From: Rhodobacter sp.
GTDB lineage: Bacteria; Pseudomonadota; Alphaproteobacteria; Rhodobacterales; Rhodobacteraceae
DNA length: 64,000 bases
Assembly: GCA_027484145.1 (NCBI GenBank)
Contig: JAIXUH010000002.1
Span: 992,001-1,056,000, forward strand
Direction of reading: 5' to 3'
Shown here piece after piece: positions 35,357 to 44,120 of the stretch (positions are counted from its first letter, which is position 1; every line of letters begins with the position of its first letter). A program made the translations under genes and the position numbers. The notes under the pieces were generated by a model. The model searched no databases, was not told the origin of the DNA, and saw only the letters and a list, made by a program, of their open reading frames with translations.

Positions 35357-36570
35357 TCCTGACCCTGCCCCGTCTGGGCGAAACCATGGAAGAGGCCAAG
35401 GTCGTCGAGTGGCTGGTCGCGCCCGGCACCGCGTTCCAGCGCGGCGACGTGCTGTTGGAGGTGGAAACCGACAAGACCGTAGTCGAGGTTCCGGCCCTGA
35501 CGGCAGGCATGCTGATGGCGCAACTGGTGGCGCCGGGCGACACGGTGGCGCTGGACCAGCCGATTGCCGAGGTGGAGGTTGCAGGGGAACACCCGGCGAC
35601 GCCACCACCCCAAGCGCCAGACGCACAGCGCGCCTCCCCTCCCCCCCGTGGGGAGGGGATGGGGGCGGGGGGCCTGACGGTTGTCGCCGCACCTCCCGCA
35701 TCCACAGGCGGGCGGCCCATGGCCAGTCCGGCGGCCCGTGCGGCCGCGCGTCGCGGGGGCGTGGACCTTACGGCGGTGCAGGGGTCCGGTCGCCGGGGCC
35801 GTGTCACCGCCGCCGATGTTGCGGGCACCACCGCGGGGCATGGCGCGGGCGGTGAAACCCTTGTGCTGCTGCACGGCCTCTTTGATGACGCCCGCGGCTG
35901 GCGTGACCTGCCTGCCCGGCTGGCCCGCGCGGGCCACCGGGTTCTGGCGCCAGACCTGCCCGGCCATGCCGCAGGCCTGCCCCCGGCCACCAGCCTTGAC
36001 GATGCCGTGGCGCAGATCATAGCCACCTTGCCGCCAGGGCCGATCCGCCTGATCGGCCATTCGCTGGGGGCGGTGCTGGCGGTGCGGGTGGCCCTTGCTA
36101 TCGGGGCACGGGCAACAGGGCTGATCCTGTCGGCCCCCGCCGGTCTGGGGCCGCGCATCAATGCCGACTTCATCGATGGCATGCTCGCCGCGCAAACCAC
36201 CGCCGCCTTGTCACAGGCACTGTCATTGCTGGATGCGGGCCCACTCTCCACCACTGCGCTGACAGCCGAACTGGCGCGGCTGCAAAGCCTGCGCCCCGGA
36301 CACGCGGCCCTTGCGGCCGGCCTGTCGACCAAGGGCTTTCAGCAGACCGACATCACCGCCGATCTGGCGCGCCTGACGTGCCCGGTCAGCGTGATCTTCG
36401 GCACGGCGGACCGCATCCTTGACTGGCATGACATTGCGCGCCTGCCGCAGGATGTGGCGATCCATCTGGTCCGTGGCGCGGGGCACCTGCCCCATCTGGC
36501 CGCGACCGAGCTTGTTCTTCGGCTGGCCGCACAGGACCATGCCCCGCAACGAAGGAGGGCACAGGCCTAA
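35344..36570 (+). CDS. acoC: Lipoyl domain / alpha-beta hydrolase fusion E2 (AcoC-like)
   Basis: 408 aa. An N-terminal lipoyl domain (lipoyl-lysine in VETDKTVVEV, residue about 43) is followed by a linker and a peripheral-subunit-binding domain (MASPAARAAARRGGVDLTAVQGSGRRGRV, about 120-150). In place of the usual acyltransferase core comes an alpha/beta hydrolase (nucleophile elbow GHSLGA, acid in GTADRI, His in GAGHLPHL). This is the arrangement of AcoC-type E2 in acetoin dehydrogenase systems. No lipoamide dehydrogenase gene is in the island. The linker contains a C/G palindrome at 35635-35659. Confidence 0.85.
   Translation: MGRVILTLPRLGETMEEAKVVEWLVAPGTAFQRGDVLLEVETDKTVVEVPALTAGMLMAQLVAPGDTVALDQPIAEVEVAGEHPATPPPQAPDAQRASPPPRGEGMGAGGLTVVAAPPASTGGRPMASPAARAAARRGGVDLTAVQGSGRRGRVTAADVAGTTAGHGAGGETLVLLHGLFDDARGWRDLPARLARAGHRVLAPDLPGHAAGLPPATSLDDAVAQIIATLPPGPIRLIGHSLGAVLAVRVALAIGARATGLILSAPAGLGPRINADFIDGMLAAQTTAALSQALSLLDAGPLSTTALTAELARLQSLRPGHAALAAGLSTKGFQQTDITADLARLTCPVSVIFGTADRILDWHDIARLPQDVAIHLVRGAGHLPHLAATELVLRLAAQDHAPQRRRAQA
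35635..35659. repeat. Perfect palindromic element inside the acoC linker
   Basis: TCCCCTCCCC and GGGGAGGGGA form 10-bp arms around CCCGT, followed by more G tracts to 35672. It encodes SPPPRGEGMGAGG, like the 'SPP-GGE' peptides produced when REP-type intergenic palindromes sit in genes. Confidence 0.55.
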
Positions 36571-36617
36571 GCCGGCCCGCCCGGCGGGTGATCCGGCCCC
36601 CTTTTGCCGATGCAGAC

Positions 36618-36653
36618 ACAAACCTGCCCTTGAGGGAGGGGTGCAGGTTTTGT
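36618..36653 (+). terminator. Hairpin after acoC
   Basis: AAACCTGC pairs with GCAGGTTT, extended outward to ACA/TGT with a one-base bulge, and is followed by TTGTTG. It would partly separate acoC from the transporter genes. Downstream, TATCATTGATA (36675-36685) is an AT-rich 11-bp palindrome that may mark a promoter or operator for the binding-protein gene. Confidence 0.5.
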
Positions 36654-36800
36654 TGAGACCGCAGAACGCCGTTATATCATTGATAATACAATGAATAATC
36701 GGCGCCCTGCGTTGAAAGCCACTAGAACGGCAAGCAATTTTGCCTAAAGTGGTGACCAAATGAACCGCCCCCAAGGGCGATAATGGGAGGAGACGACACG

Positions 36801-37778
36801 ATGACCAAGAAGACACTCGTTCTGCTTGCTGCTTCGGCCTCGCTGCTGGCGATGCCCGCCATGGCGCAAGACGCCAAGAAGATTGCCACGGTGGTCAAGA
36901 TCGCCGGGATCCAGTGGTTCAACCGCATGGAAGAAGGCGTCAAGAAATATGCCGCCGACACCGGCACCGATGCGTTTCAGGTAGGCCCGGCTCAGGCCGA
37001 CCCGCAGCAGCAGGCTGCCCTGATCGAGGACATGATCGCCCAAGGCGTGAATGCCCTTGCCGTGGTGCCGATGTCGCCAGAAGCGCTGGAGCCCGTGCTC
37101 AAGCGCGCCATGGACGCAGGCATTGCCGTGGTCACCCACGAAGCGGCCAGCCAGCAGAACACCACCTATGACCTCGAAGCCTTTGTGAACGAAGACTTCG
37201 GTGCCAACCTGATGGAACAGATGGCCACCTGCATGGGCGGCGAAGGCGAATATGCGGTGTTCGTCGGCTCGCTGACCAGCCAGACCCACAACCAGTGGGT
37301 TGACGGCGCCATCGCCTATCAGAAGGAAAAGTATCCGAACATGGTTCTGGTCGGCGACAAGAACGAAACTTTCGACGACCAGCAGAAAGCCTATGAAAAG
37401 GCACAGGAAGTGCTGCGTGCCTTCCCGAACATCAAGGGTCTGCAGGGCTCGGCCTCGACCGACGTGGCTGGCATCGGCCTTGCGGTGGAAGAGCGCGGAA
37501 TTGGCGACAAGACCTGCGTGTTCGGCACCTCGCTGCCCTCGATCGCAGGGCAATATCTGGAAACCGGCGCTGTTGATGGCATCGGCTTCTGGGACCCGTC
37601 GGTGGCAGGCTATGCGATGAACAAGCTGGCCACGATGGTGATGAACGGCGAAACCGTGACCGATGGCATGGACCTTGGCCTGCCGGGCTATGAGAAGATC
37701 AAACTCGACGGCAAGGTCATCTACGGTCAGGCATGGGTGAACGTGAACAAGGCCAATATGGCCGAATATCCCTTCTGA
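36801..37778 (+). CDS. Periplasmic sugar-binding protein of the ABC importer (RbsB/LsrB-like)
   Basis: 325 aa with a signal peptide (cleaved after AMAQ, residue 23). Type I periplasmic fold: [24 protein letters not shown], the segment '[36 protein letters not shown]' and 'VVTHEA' resemble LsrB and rhamnose-binding proteins more than RbsB itself. GGGAGGAG precedes the ATG at 36801. The ligand is presumably the substrate of the island. A terminator-like hairpin follows, as expected for the most highly expressed subunit. Confidence 0.87.
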   Translation: MTKKTLVLLAASASLLAMPAMAQDAKKIATVVKIAGIQWFNRMEEGVKKYAADTGTDAFQVGPAQADPQQQAALIEDMIAQGVNALAVVPMSPEALEPVLKRAMDAGIAVVTHEAASQQNTTYDLEAFVNEDFGANLMEQMATCMGGEGEYAVFVGSLTSQTHNQWVDGAIAYQKEKYPNMVLVGDKNETFDDQQKAYEKAQEVLRAFPNIKGLQGSASTDVAGIGLAVEERGIGDKTCVFGTSLPSIAGQYLETGAVDGIGFWDPSVAGYAMNKLATMVMNGETVTDGMDLGLPGYEKIKLDGKVIYGQAWVNVNKANMAEYPF

Positions 37779-37792
37779 TCGGGATACATTCG

Positions 37793-37822
37793 GGGGCGGG
37801 TTGCACAGACCCGCCCCTTTTT
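37793..37822 (+). terminator. Attenuating terminator between the binding protein and ABC genes
   Basis: GGGGCGGGT pairs with ACCCGCCCC around a 7-base loop, followed by five T. A partial stop here would give more binding protein than membrane components. Confidence 0.8.
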
Positions 37823-37875
37823 CTGTCTGCCCCGTCCTTTGTCTGCTGCCGCAAGACTACGTTTGAAAGACCACC

Positions 37876-39363
37876 ATGGCCGATGCACTTGTCACGCTGG
37901 ACGGCGTGACCAAAACCTATTCCGGGATCACGGCGCTCGACAGCGTGGGCTTCACCATCGCGGCGGGCGAGGCGGTTTGTCTGGCCGGGGAAAACGGCTC
38001 TGGCAAATCGACGCTGATCAAAATCCTTGCCGGGGTGGAACAGCCCGACCGGGGCCGCATCACCTTTGGCGGCACACAACAGGGCGCGCTGAACCCGCGC
38101 CTGTCAGCCGAGGCCGGGATCAAGGTAATCTTTCAGGATTTCAGCCTGTTTCCGAACCTGACCGTCGCCGAAAACATCGCCTTTTCCGCCGAGATCGGCG
38201 CAGGTGCGCGTCTGGTCCACAAGGCCCGCGTGCAAGATACCGCGCGGCGCACATTGGCGCGCATCGGCGTCGACATTCCGCTGGGTGCGGCAGTCGAGAC
38301 GCTGTCCGTCGCGCACAAGCAATTGGTGGCCATCTGCCGGGCGCTTGCGACCGAGGCGCGGCTCATCATCATGGATGAACCCACCACCGCGCTGACCGAG
38401 CGTGAGGTGAGGGTGCTTTTGGACATCATCCGCAGGCTCAAGGCAGATGGCGTGGCCGTCCTGTTCGTCAGCCACAAACTGGCCGAGGTGCTGGAGGTCT
38501 GCGAAAAGGTGGTCGTGCTGCGCAACGGCCAAAAGGTCGCCGAAGGTCCGGCGCATGACTTTGATGCAGCTTCCCTGACGCGCCACATGACCGGGCGCGA
38601 TGTGGCGGCCACACCGCCTACCCCCCTGCCCGCTTCGGCCCCCGAACTGATGCGCGTCCAAGGGCTGCACAAGGACGGCGCCTTTGCCGATGTCAGCTTT
38701 ACCCTGCGCGCGGGCGAGGTGTTGGGTGTGTCTGGCCTGCTCGGCTCGGGGCGCACGGCCTTGGCCAAGGCTCTGTTTGGCCTTGTCGCCCCCGAACGCG
38801 GAACGATCACGCTGGATGGCAAATCCATCGCCCTTGGCAACCCGCTGGCGGCGGCCGAGGCGGGCATCGGATACGTGCCCGAAGACCGGCTGACCGAAGG
38901 GTTGTTCCTGACCCAAAGCATATTGCAGAACATCTCCATCGGGCGGCTTGGGGCCCATGCCGGCGCGTCGGGCGTGCTGAACCTGGCTGGACTCATCGAT
39001 GAGGCGCGCGATTGGCTCAAACGCCTGTCGGTCAAGGCGCCCGATCCCGATGCGCCCGTCCGCTCCCTTTCGGGCGGCAACCAGCAGCGCGTCGTGCTGG
39101 CCCGCTGGATGGCCCGCAGTCCCCGCGTTCTGGTCCTGAACGGGCCATCGGTGGGCGTGGATGTGGGGTCGAAATCCGAAATCCACGGCATCATCGCGCA
39201 ACTCGCCGCCCAAGGCCTAGGCGTGATCGTCATTTCCGATGACCTGCCCGAGGTGTTGGCCACCTGCCACCGCATTCTGGTGATGAAGGCGGGCAAACTG
39301 GTCGATGACCTGCCCACCGGACAGGTGAGTGAAACCGACCTTGCCCACAGGCTTGCATCATGA
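37876..39363 (+). CDS. Sugar ABC transporter ATPase, two nucleotide-binding domains
   Basis: 495 aa, tandem ABC domains as in RbsA/LsrA. The first half has Walker A GENGSGKST (about 37-45) and Walker B LIIMDEPTTALT. The second half has a degenerate Walker A (GLLGSGRTA), signature SLSGGNQQRVVLARW and a Walker B of LVLNGPSVGVDVGSK, where the usual DEP reads NGP, a variant seen in several CUT2 transporters. Only the first site, or a composite site, is likely to hydrolyse ATP. It overlaps the first permease by ATGA. Confidence 0.9.
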   Translation: MADALVTLDGVTKTYSGITALDSVGFTIAAGEAVCLAGENGSGKSTLIKILAGVEQPDRGRITFGGTQQGALNPRLSAEAGIKVIFQDFSLFPNLTVAENIAFSAEIGAGARLVHKARVQDTARRTLARIGVDIPLGAAVETLSVAHKQLVAICRALATEARLIIMDEPTTALTEREVRVLLDIIRRLKADGVAVLFVSHKLAEVLEVCEKVVVLRNGQKVAEGPAHDFDAASLTRHMTGRDVAATPPTPLPASAPELMRVQGLHKDGAFADVSFTLRAGEVLGVSGLLGSGRTALAKALFGLVAPERGTITLDGKSIALGNPLAAAEAGIGYVPEDRLTEGLFLTQSILQNISIGRLGAHAGASGVLNLAGLIDEARDWLKRLSVKAPDPDAPVRSLSGGNQQRVVLARWMARSPRVLVLNGPSVGVDVGSKSEIHGIIAQLAAQGLGVIVISDDLPEVLATCHRILVMKAGKLVDDLPTGQVSETDLAHRLAS

Positions 39364-40346
39364 AGATCGACTGGACCCGCAACGAAACCCTCGTGGCGCT
39401 GGTGATCGCGGCCTTTTGCCTGGCGGCAGCCATCGCTGACCCCGGCTTTTTGTCCATCGCCACGCTGACGGATCTTTTGCGCGGCGGTATCGTGCTGGGC
39501 ATCTTTGCCGTGGCCGCGCTGATTGTGCTGATCTCGGGCGGCATCGACGTGTCCTTCACCGCCATCGCGGCATTCACCATGTACGTCACCGCCATGGTGC
39601 TGAACGCGGCCCTGCCGTGGCTGCCATGGTGGGCCGCCCTTGGCTTTGGCATGGCCATCGGTGCCTGCCTTGGCGCCATCAACGGCGTGCTGATCGCGGG
39701 CTTTGGCCTGCCCACGCTGATCGTGACCCTTGGCACCCTGTCGATCTTCCGCGGCTTCATGCTTACCTTCATCGGGCAGAAGCAGATCACCACCCTGCCG
39801 CCGGGCATGCGCGAATTTGGCCGGATGATGCTGGTGCGCGGCGAAAATGCGGATGGGTCGTTCTATTCGCTTCACGGGGCATTCGCGGTCACGGTGCTGG
39901 TTATCATCCTGACATGGGCGATCCTGCACCGCACGATGCTGGGCCGCCAGATCTTTGCCATCGGCGGCTCGGTGGAAAGCGCGCGGCGCATCGGCATCAA
40001 GGTGCGCGGCGTGCAGTTCTTCGTCTATGTCTATGTCGGCATTCTGGCGGGCCTTGCTGGCGTGATCCATGCCAGCATGGCGCGCGTCGCCAACCCGTTC
40101 GATCTGGTGGGGCTGGAGCTTTCGGTGATCGCCGCCGTGGTGCTGGGGGGCGCGCGTCTGGCAGGAGGGCATGGCACGCTGACCGGCACCGTCTTGGGCG
40201 TGGCGCTGATCGTTCTGGTGCGCAACAGCCTGATCGTGCTGGGCATTCCGTCCACGTGGCAATCGGTGGCCATCGGCATTTTGATCCTGATCGGCACCGG
40301 CCTGCCCGCTTGGCAGGCCAAACGCGCCGCCGCACGGTCGGCCTAA
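39360..40346 (+). CDS. Sugar ABC transporter permease 1 (RbsC/LsrC-like)
   Basis: 328 aa, BPD_transp_2 family with about nine to ten helices. Conserved features are 'VLISGGIDVSFTAIAAFTMYV', 'GFGLPTLIVTLGTLSIFRGF' and 'FAIGGSVESARRIGI', the coupling region. Forms the heterodimeric channel with the next gene. Confidence 0.9.
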   Translation: MKIDWTRNETLVALVIAAFCLAAAIADPGFLSIATLTDLLRGGIVLGIFAVAALIVLISGGIDVSFTAIAAFTMYVTAMVLNAALPWLPWWAALGFGMAIGACLGAINGVLIAGFGLPTLIVTLGTLSIFRGFMLTFIGQKQITTLPPGMREFGRMMLVRGENADGSFYSLHGAFAVTVLVIILTWAILHRTMLGRQIFAIGGSVESARRIGIKVRGVQFFVYVYVGILAGLAGVIHASMARVANPFDLVGLELSVIAAVVLGGARLAGGHGTLTGTVLGVALIVLVRNSLIVLGIPSTWQSVAIGILILIGTGLPAWQAKRAAARSA

Positions 40347-40353
40347 GGGGGGC

Positions 40354-41346
40354 ATGATGACAACCGCCACGCAAGCAACCCCGATGACCCGCCTCTTCGC
40401 CTCGACCGAGGGGCGTCTCGCCCTGATCACGCTTGTCGTCTTTGTGCTGATGTCGGCGCTCTCGCCCGACAAGTTCCTCAGCCTGCAGAACTTCACGTCG
40501 ATGGCCTTCCAGTTCCCGGAATTCGCCATTCTGGCCCTTGCTATGACGCTGACCATGCTGACCGGGGGCATCGACCTTTCCGTTGTGGGCATCGCCAACC
40601 TGTCCGCCATCGTCGCCGCCATGATCCTGACCCAGGTGACAGGGTCGGGCGACGGGGTGGCCGTGCTGATGATGGCCTATGCGGCCGCCTTGGCGGTGGG
40701 GCTGGTGGCGGGGCTCTTCAACGGCGTGCTCGTCGCCACTTTGGGCCTGCCGCCCATTCTGGCCACGCTGGGGTCCGGCCTCATCTTCACCGGCATTGCC
40801 ATCGCGCTGACCGGGGGCTCGGCCATGATGGGCTTTCCGCCCGCCACCGCGTGGATCGGCAATGCCACGCTCTTGGGTATCCCCGCGCCACTGGTCCTGT
40901 TCGCGGCGCTGGCCTTTGCCATGTCGCTCCTGCTCACCCGCACCGCCTTTGGCGTCAAGGTGCGGATGTATGGCGCCAACCCCCTCGCCGCCCGCTTTGC
41001 CGCCATCAACATCGACGCCATGCTGATCAAGGTCTATGTGATCTCGGGCGCACTTGGCGCCATCGCGGGCATGGTGGTGATGAGCCGCGCCAATTCCGCC
41101 AAGGCCGACTACGGCTCCAGCTACCTGCTGCTGGCCGTGCTGATCGCGGTCTTGGGCGGCGTGAACCCCTATGGCGGCTATGGCCGGGTGATCGGCGTCG
41201 TGCTGGCCGTGCTGTCGATGCAGTTCCTGTCCTCGGGGCTAAACATGATCGGCGTGTCGAACTTTGCGCGCGAGCTGATCTGGGGCAGCCTGCTGATTTT
41301 CGTGATGATCGTGAACACATGGCGCGCCAAGGGCCGCCGCAGCTGA
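40354..41346 (+). CDS. Sugar ABC transporter permease 2 (RbsC/LsrD-like)
   Basis: 330 aa, same family as its neighbour: 'MLTGGIDLSVVGIANLSAIV', 'ATLGLPPILATLGSGLIFTG', 'RMYGANPLAARFAAI'. It lies 7 bp after permease 1, with a G-rich ribosome site. Presence of two different permeases places the importer in the CUT2 class with paired channels, as in Lsr, rhamnose or erythritol systems. Confidence 0.9.
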   Translation: MMTTATQATPMTRLFASTEGRLALITLVVFVLMSALSPDKFLSLQNFTSMAFQFPEFAILALAMTLTMLTGGIDLSVVGIANLSAIVAAMILTQVTGSGDGVAVLMMAYAAALAVGLVAGLFNGVLVATLGLPPILATLGSGLIFTGIAIALTGGSAMMGFPPATAWIGNATLLGIPAPLVLFAALAFAMSLLLTRTAFGVKVRMYGANPLAARFAAINIDAMLIKVYVISGALGAIAGMVVMSRANSAKADYGSSYLLLAVLIAVLGGVNPYGGYGRVIGVVLAVLSMQFLSSGLNMIGVSNFARELIWGSLLIFVMIVNTWRAKGRRS

Positions 41347-41361
41347 CAACCGGAGAATGCC

Positions 41362-42363
41362 ATGAAGAAAATCCTCAACAACCCCGTGGATTATGTGGAT
41401 GAAATGCTGGCGGGCCTGACCGCCGCGCACCCGGAATTCTATCGTCTGGCGGGCGACTCGGGCCGTGTGGTCGCGCGCGCCATTCCGGGCAAGCCGGGCA
41501 AGGTCGGCATCGTCACCGGCGGCGGGTCGGGCCACCTGCCGGTGTTCACAGGCTATGTCGGCCCCGGCCTTCTGGATGCCTGCGCCATCGGCGATGTCTT
41601 TGCCAGCCCCTCGGCCGAACAGATGGCCGATGCGATGCGCGCCGCTGATTCCGGTGCGGGCGTGCTGCGCCTTTACGGCAATTACGGCGGCGATATCATG
41701 AACTTCGACATGGCGGGCGATCTGGTCGAATTCGACGACATCCGCTGCACCACTGTCATTCTGGCCGATGACGTGGCCTCGGCCCCCCCGGCCGAGGCGG
41801 CAAAGCGGCGCGGCGTGGCCGGTATGGTCTATGCCTTCAAGATCGCGGGGGCCGCAGCCGAGGCTGAGCATGATCTGGACGGCGTCACCCGCGTTGCGCA
41901 AAAGGCCGCCGATGCCTGCCGTTCGGTCGGGGCGGCGCTCTCGCCCTGCACCGTGCCGCAAGCGGGCAAACCCACCTTCACCATCGCCGAGGATGAGATG
42001 GAGATGGGCATGGGCATCCATGGCGAACCCGGCGTCTGGCGCGGCAAGTTGCAAACCGCCGATGCCATCGCGGGCGAGATGATCGACCGCCTTCTGTCGG
42101 ATATGCCGCTCTCTGCTGGCGACCGCGTGTCCGTCATGGTCAACAGCCTTGGTGCAACACCGCCCGAGGAACTCTATATCCTTTACCGCATCGTCAAGGC
42201 GCGGCTGGATGCGGCGGGGGCCGAGGTCGTGATGCCGCTGGTGGGCCGCTACGCCACCAGCATGGAAATGACCGGCGTCTCCTTTACCCTGATCAAGCTG
42301 GATGCGGAACTGGAAGGCTTCCTGAAAGCCCCCTGCGATTGCGCGTTCTGGAGCGTGAAATGA
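41362..42363 (+). CDS. dhaK: Dihydroxyacetone kinase subunit DhaK
   Basis: 333 aa. 'VTGGGSGHLPVFTGYVGPGLLDACAIGDVFASPS' and 'YGNYGGDIMNFDMA' are the DhaK core, and the substrate-binding histidine that forms the hemiaminal with dihydroxyacetone lies in GMGIHGEPG (near residue 218). With DhaL it phosphorylates dihydroxyacetone or a related short ketose such as erythrulose; no PTS DhaM is nearby, so the pair may use ATP through DhaL. Confidence 0.9.
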   Translation: MKKILNNPVDYVDEMLAGLTAAHPEFYRLAGDSGRVVARAIPGKPGKVGIVTGGGSGHLPVFTGYVGPGLLDACAIGDVFASPSAEQMADAMRAADSGAGVLRLYGNYGGDIMNFDMAGDLVEFDDIRCTTVILADDVASAPPAEAAKRRGVAGMVYAFKIAGAAAEAEHDLDGVTRVAQKAADACRSVGAALSPCTVPQAGKPTFTIAEDEMEMGMGIHGEPGVWRGKLQTADAIAGEMIDRLLSDMPLSAGDRVSVMVNSLGATPPEELYILYRIVKARLDAAGAEVVMPLVGRYATSMEMTGVSFTLIKLDAELEGFLKAPCDCAFWSVK

Positions 42364-42971
42364 CGCTGACGGTCCATGACCTGCGGGGCGCGATCACCCG
42401 CCTGACCGCAGCTATGGAGCGGGAGTTCGACGCGCTGAACAGTGCTGACGGCGCGCTTGGCGATGGTGACCTTGGCGTGACGCTGACGCGCGGCATGCGT
42501 GCGATCACCGAGCTTTCCCCCGGCCTGCCCGACGATCTGGGTCAGGCCCTGCTGGCCTGCGCGCAGGCGTTTACCAAGACCTCGGGCTCGTCCTACGGCA
42601 CGCTGATGGCCACGGGCCTGATGTCGATGGCCAAAACCCTGCGCGGGCGTACAGGTGTCGAGGCCTCCGAGGTGTCGGCCCTGATCGCCGGCGCGCGCGA
42701 TGCCATGCAGGCGCGCGGCAAGGCCGACCTTGGCGGCAAGACCGTGCTGGACAGCCTCGATGCCATGGCCAAGGCCACCGTAGGGCTGGCTGATCCTGCC
42801 GCCGTGGGCAAGGCCGCGGCGGAAAGTGCCGCAACGGCCCAGGCCGAGATGAAGGGCAAGATCGCCACCATCGGTCGGGCGCGGATCTTTGGCGAAAAGA
42901 CCATCGGCATGGATGATCCCGGAATGCTGGCGATGACCGCGATCGCCGCCGCGATAGCCGGGCAAGGCTGA
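42360..42971 (+). CDS. dhaL: Dihydroxyacetone kinase subunit DhaL
   Basis: 203 aa from the ATG overlapping the dhaK stop (ATGA). Nucleotide/Mg binding DGALGDGDLGVTLTRG at residues 31-46, then 'TSGSSYGTLMATGLM' and 'GGKTVLDSLDA'. The C-terminal loop reads GRARIFGEKTIGMDDPG, where canonical DhaL has a GRASYLGERSIGH-type sequence, so it is somewhat divergent and may serve another C3-C4 ketose. Confidence 0.88.
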   Translation: MTLTVHDLRGAITRLTAAMEREFDALNSADGALGDGDLGVTLTRGMRAITELSPGLPDDLGQALLACAQAFTKTSGSSYGTLMATGLMSMAKTLRGRTGVEASEVSALIAGARDAMQARGKADLGGKTVLDSLDAMAKATVGLADPAAVGKAAAESAATAQAEMKGKIATIGRARIFGEKTIGMDDPGMLAMTAIAAAIAGQG

Positions 42972-42984
42972 CAGCCCTCGCGGG

Positions 42985-43029
42985 CCATTTCCTTCAAAGG
43001 AAATGGTCAAAATCCTTTGAAGGATTTTG
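42985..43029. terminator. Two tandem perfect hairpins between convergent genes
   Basis: CCATTTCCTT-CA-AAGGAAATGG (42985-43006) and CAAAATCCTT-TG-AAGGATTTTG (43008-43029) are 10-bp stems one base apart. The flanks GCGGGCC (42980-42986) and GGCCCGC (43031-43037) could add an outer stem, and the two hairpins can also pair with each other. A bidirectional terminator is the simplest reading. Confidence 0.7.
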
Positions 43030-43058
43030 CGGCCCGCCCTGTGGCAGGCCTTGTTCGG

Positions 43059-44120
43059 TTACCATGCCGGGGGCGGGTTCCCGTCATGCATCGCGTGGTC
43101 GGCCGGGCTGAAGCGGTCCACCGCGAACTGGCCCTGATGCCAATAGGGATAGATCAGCGGCGGGCGGCTCACCTCGTTCAGCCGGGTCAGATCCTCATCC
43201 GTCAGCTTCAGGTTCACCGCCGCGATGTTGTCGCGGAACTGTGCTTCCGTCCGCCCCCCCACCACCAGCGACGACACCGCAGGCCGCGTCAGCAGCCATG
43301 CCAGTGCCACCTGCGCCGCAGACACCCCGTGTGCCGCCCCCACATCGACCAGCACGTCGATGATGTTCCACAACCGCTCTTCATCGCGGATCGGTGGTTC
43401 GGTCCAGCCGGCAAACTGGCGGCTACCCTCGGGCGTCGGCTGCCCGCGCCGGTGCTTGCCGGTCAAGAGACCCGCGGCCAGCGGCGACCAGACCAGTACG
43501 CCCAACCCTTGATCCACGCTGATCGGCAAAAGCTCATACTCGGCCTCCCGCGCCTCCAGCGTATAGTGGATCTGCTGGGTCACGAACCGCACCCGCCGGT
43601 CCCGCTCGGATGCCATCAGCGACTTCATGACATGCCAGCCCGAGTAGTTGGAGCAGCCCACATAGCGCACCTTGCCTTGGGTCACGAGCGTATCAAGCGC
43701 CGCCATCGTTTCCTCGACCGGGGTCGTGCCATCCCATTCATGCATGTAATAGATGTCGATGTAATCGGTCCGCAGCCGCTTCAGGCTGCGCTCGCATTCG
43801 CGGATCAGGTGAAAGCGGCTGGTGCCTTCGTCATTCGGCCCCGGCCCGGTGCGCATCCGGGCCTTGGATGTTACAATCACCTGGTCGCGGCGGCCTTCCA
43901 GCACCTCGCCCAGGGTCTGTTCGGCCACGCCGCTGGAATACATATTGGCGCAATCGAACACATTCACCCCATGGTCGATGCACAGATCGACCAAAGCGCG
44001 CGCCTGCGTCACGTCCTGATTGCCGACACGGCCAAAGGGGCCGACGCCGCCAAAGGTGAACGTGCCCATGGCAATCGCCGAAACCTTCAGGCCGGATCGC
44101 CCAAGTGTCCTGTATTCCAT
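43059..44120 (-). CDS. Aldo/keto reductase
   Basis: 353 aa from the second of two adjacent ATGs (44120), giving the family start MEYRTLGRSGLKVS and a better spacing to the G-rich ribosome site. Catalytic residues: Asp in NVFDCANMY, Tyr in MYSSGVAE (near 57), Lys in VTSKARM (near 84), His in YYMHEWD (near 127). It reduces aldehydes or ketones with NADPH, or acts in reverse on sugar alcohols. Convergent with dhaL, it may reduce an aldehyde from the island's aldolase, an inference only. Confidence 0.87.
   Translation of the reverse strand: MEYRTLGRSGLKVSAIAMGTFTFGGVGPFGRVGNQDVTQARALVDLCIDHGVNVFDCANMYSSGVAEQTLGEVLEGRRDQVIVTSKARMRTGPGPNDEGTSRFHLIRECERSLKRLRTDYIDIYYMHEWDGTTPVEETMAALDTLVTQGKVRYVGCSNYSGWHVMKSLMASERDRRVRFVTQQIHYTLEAREAEYELLPISVDQGLGVLVWSPLAAGLLTGKHRRGQPTPEGSRQFAGWTEPPIRDEERLWNIIDVLVDVGAAHGVSAAQVALAWLLTRPAVSSLVVGGRTEAQFRDNIAAVNLKLTDEDLTRLNEVSRPPLIYPYWHQGQFAVDRFSPADHAMHDGNPPPAW

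Noticed and set aside
38133-40622. Open frame of 829 codons antisense to the sugar ABC genes
   Set aside because: It lies wholly opposite a well-conserved ATPase and permease, has no recognisable domain and follows from the high GC third-position bias.
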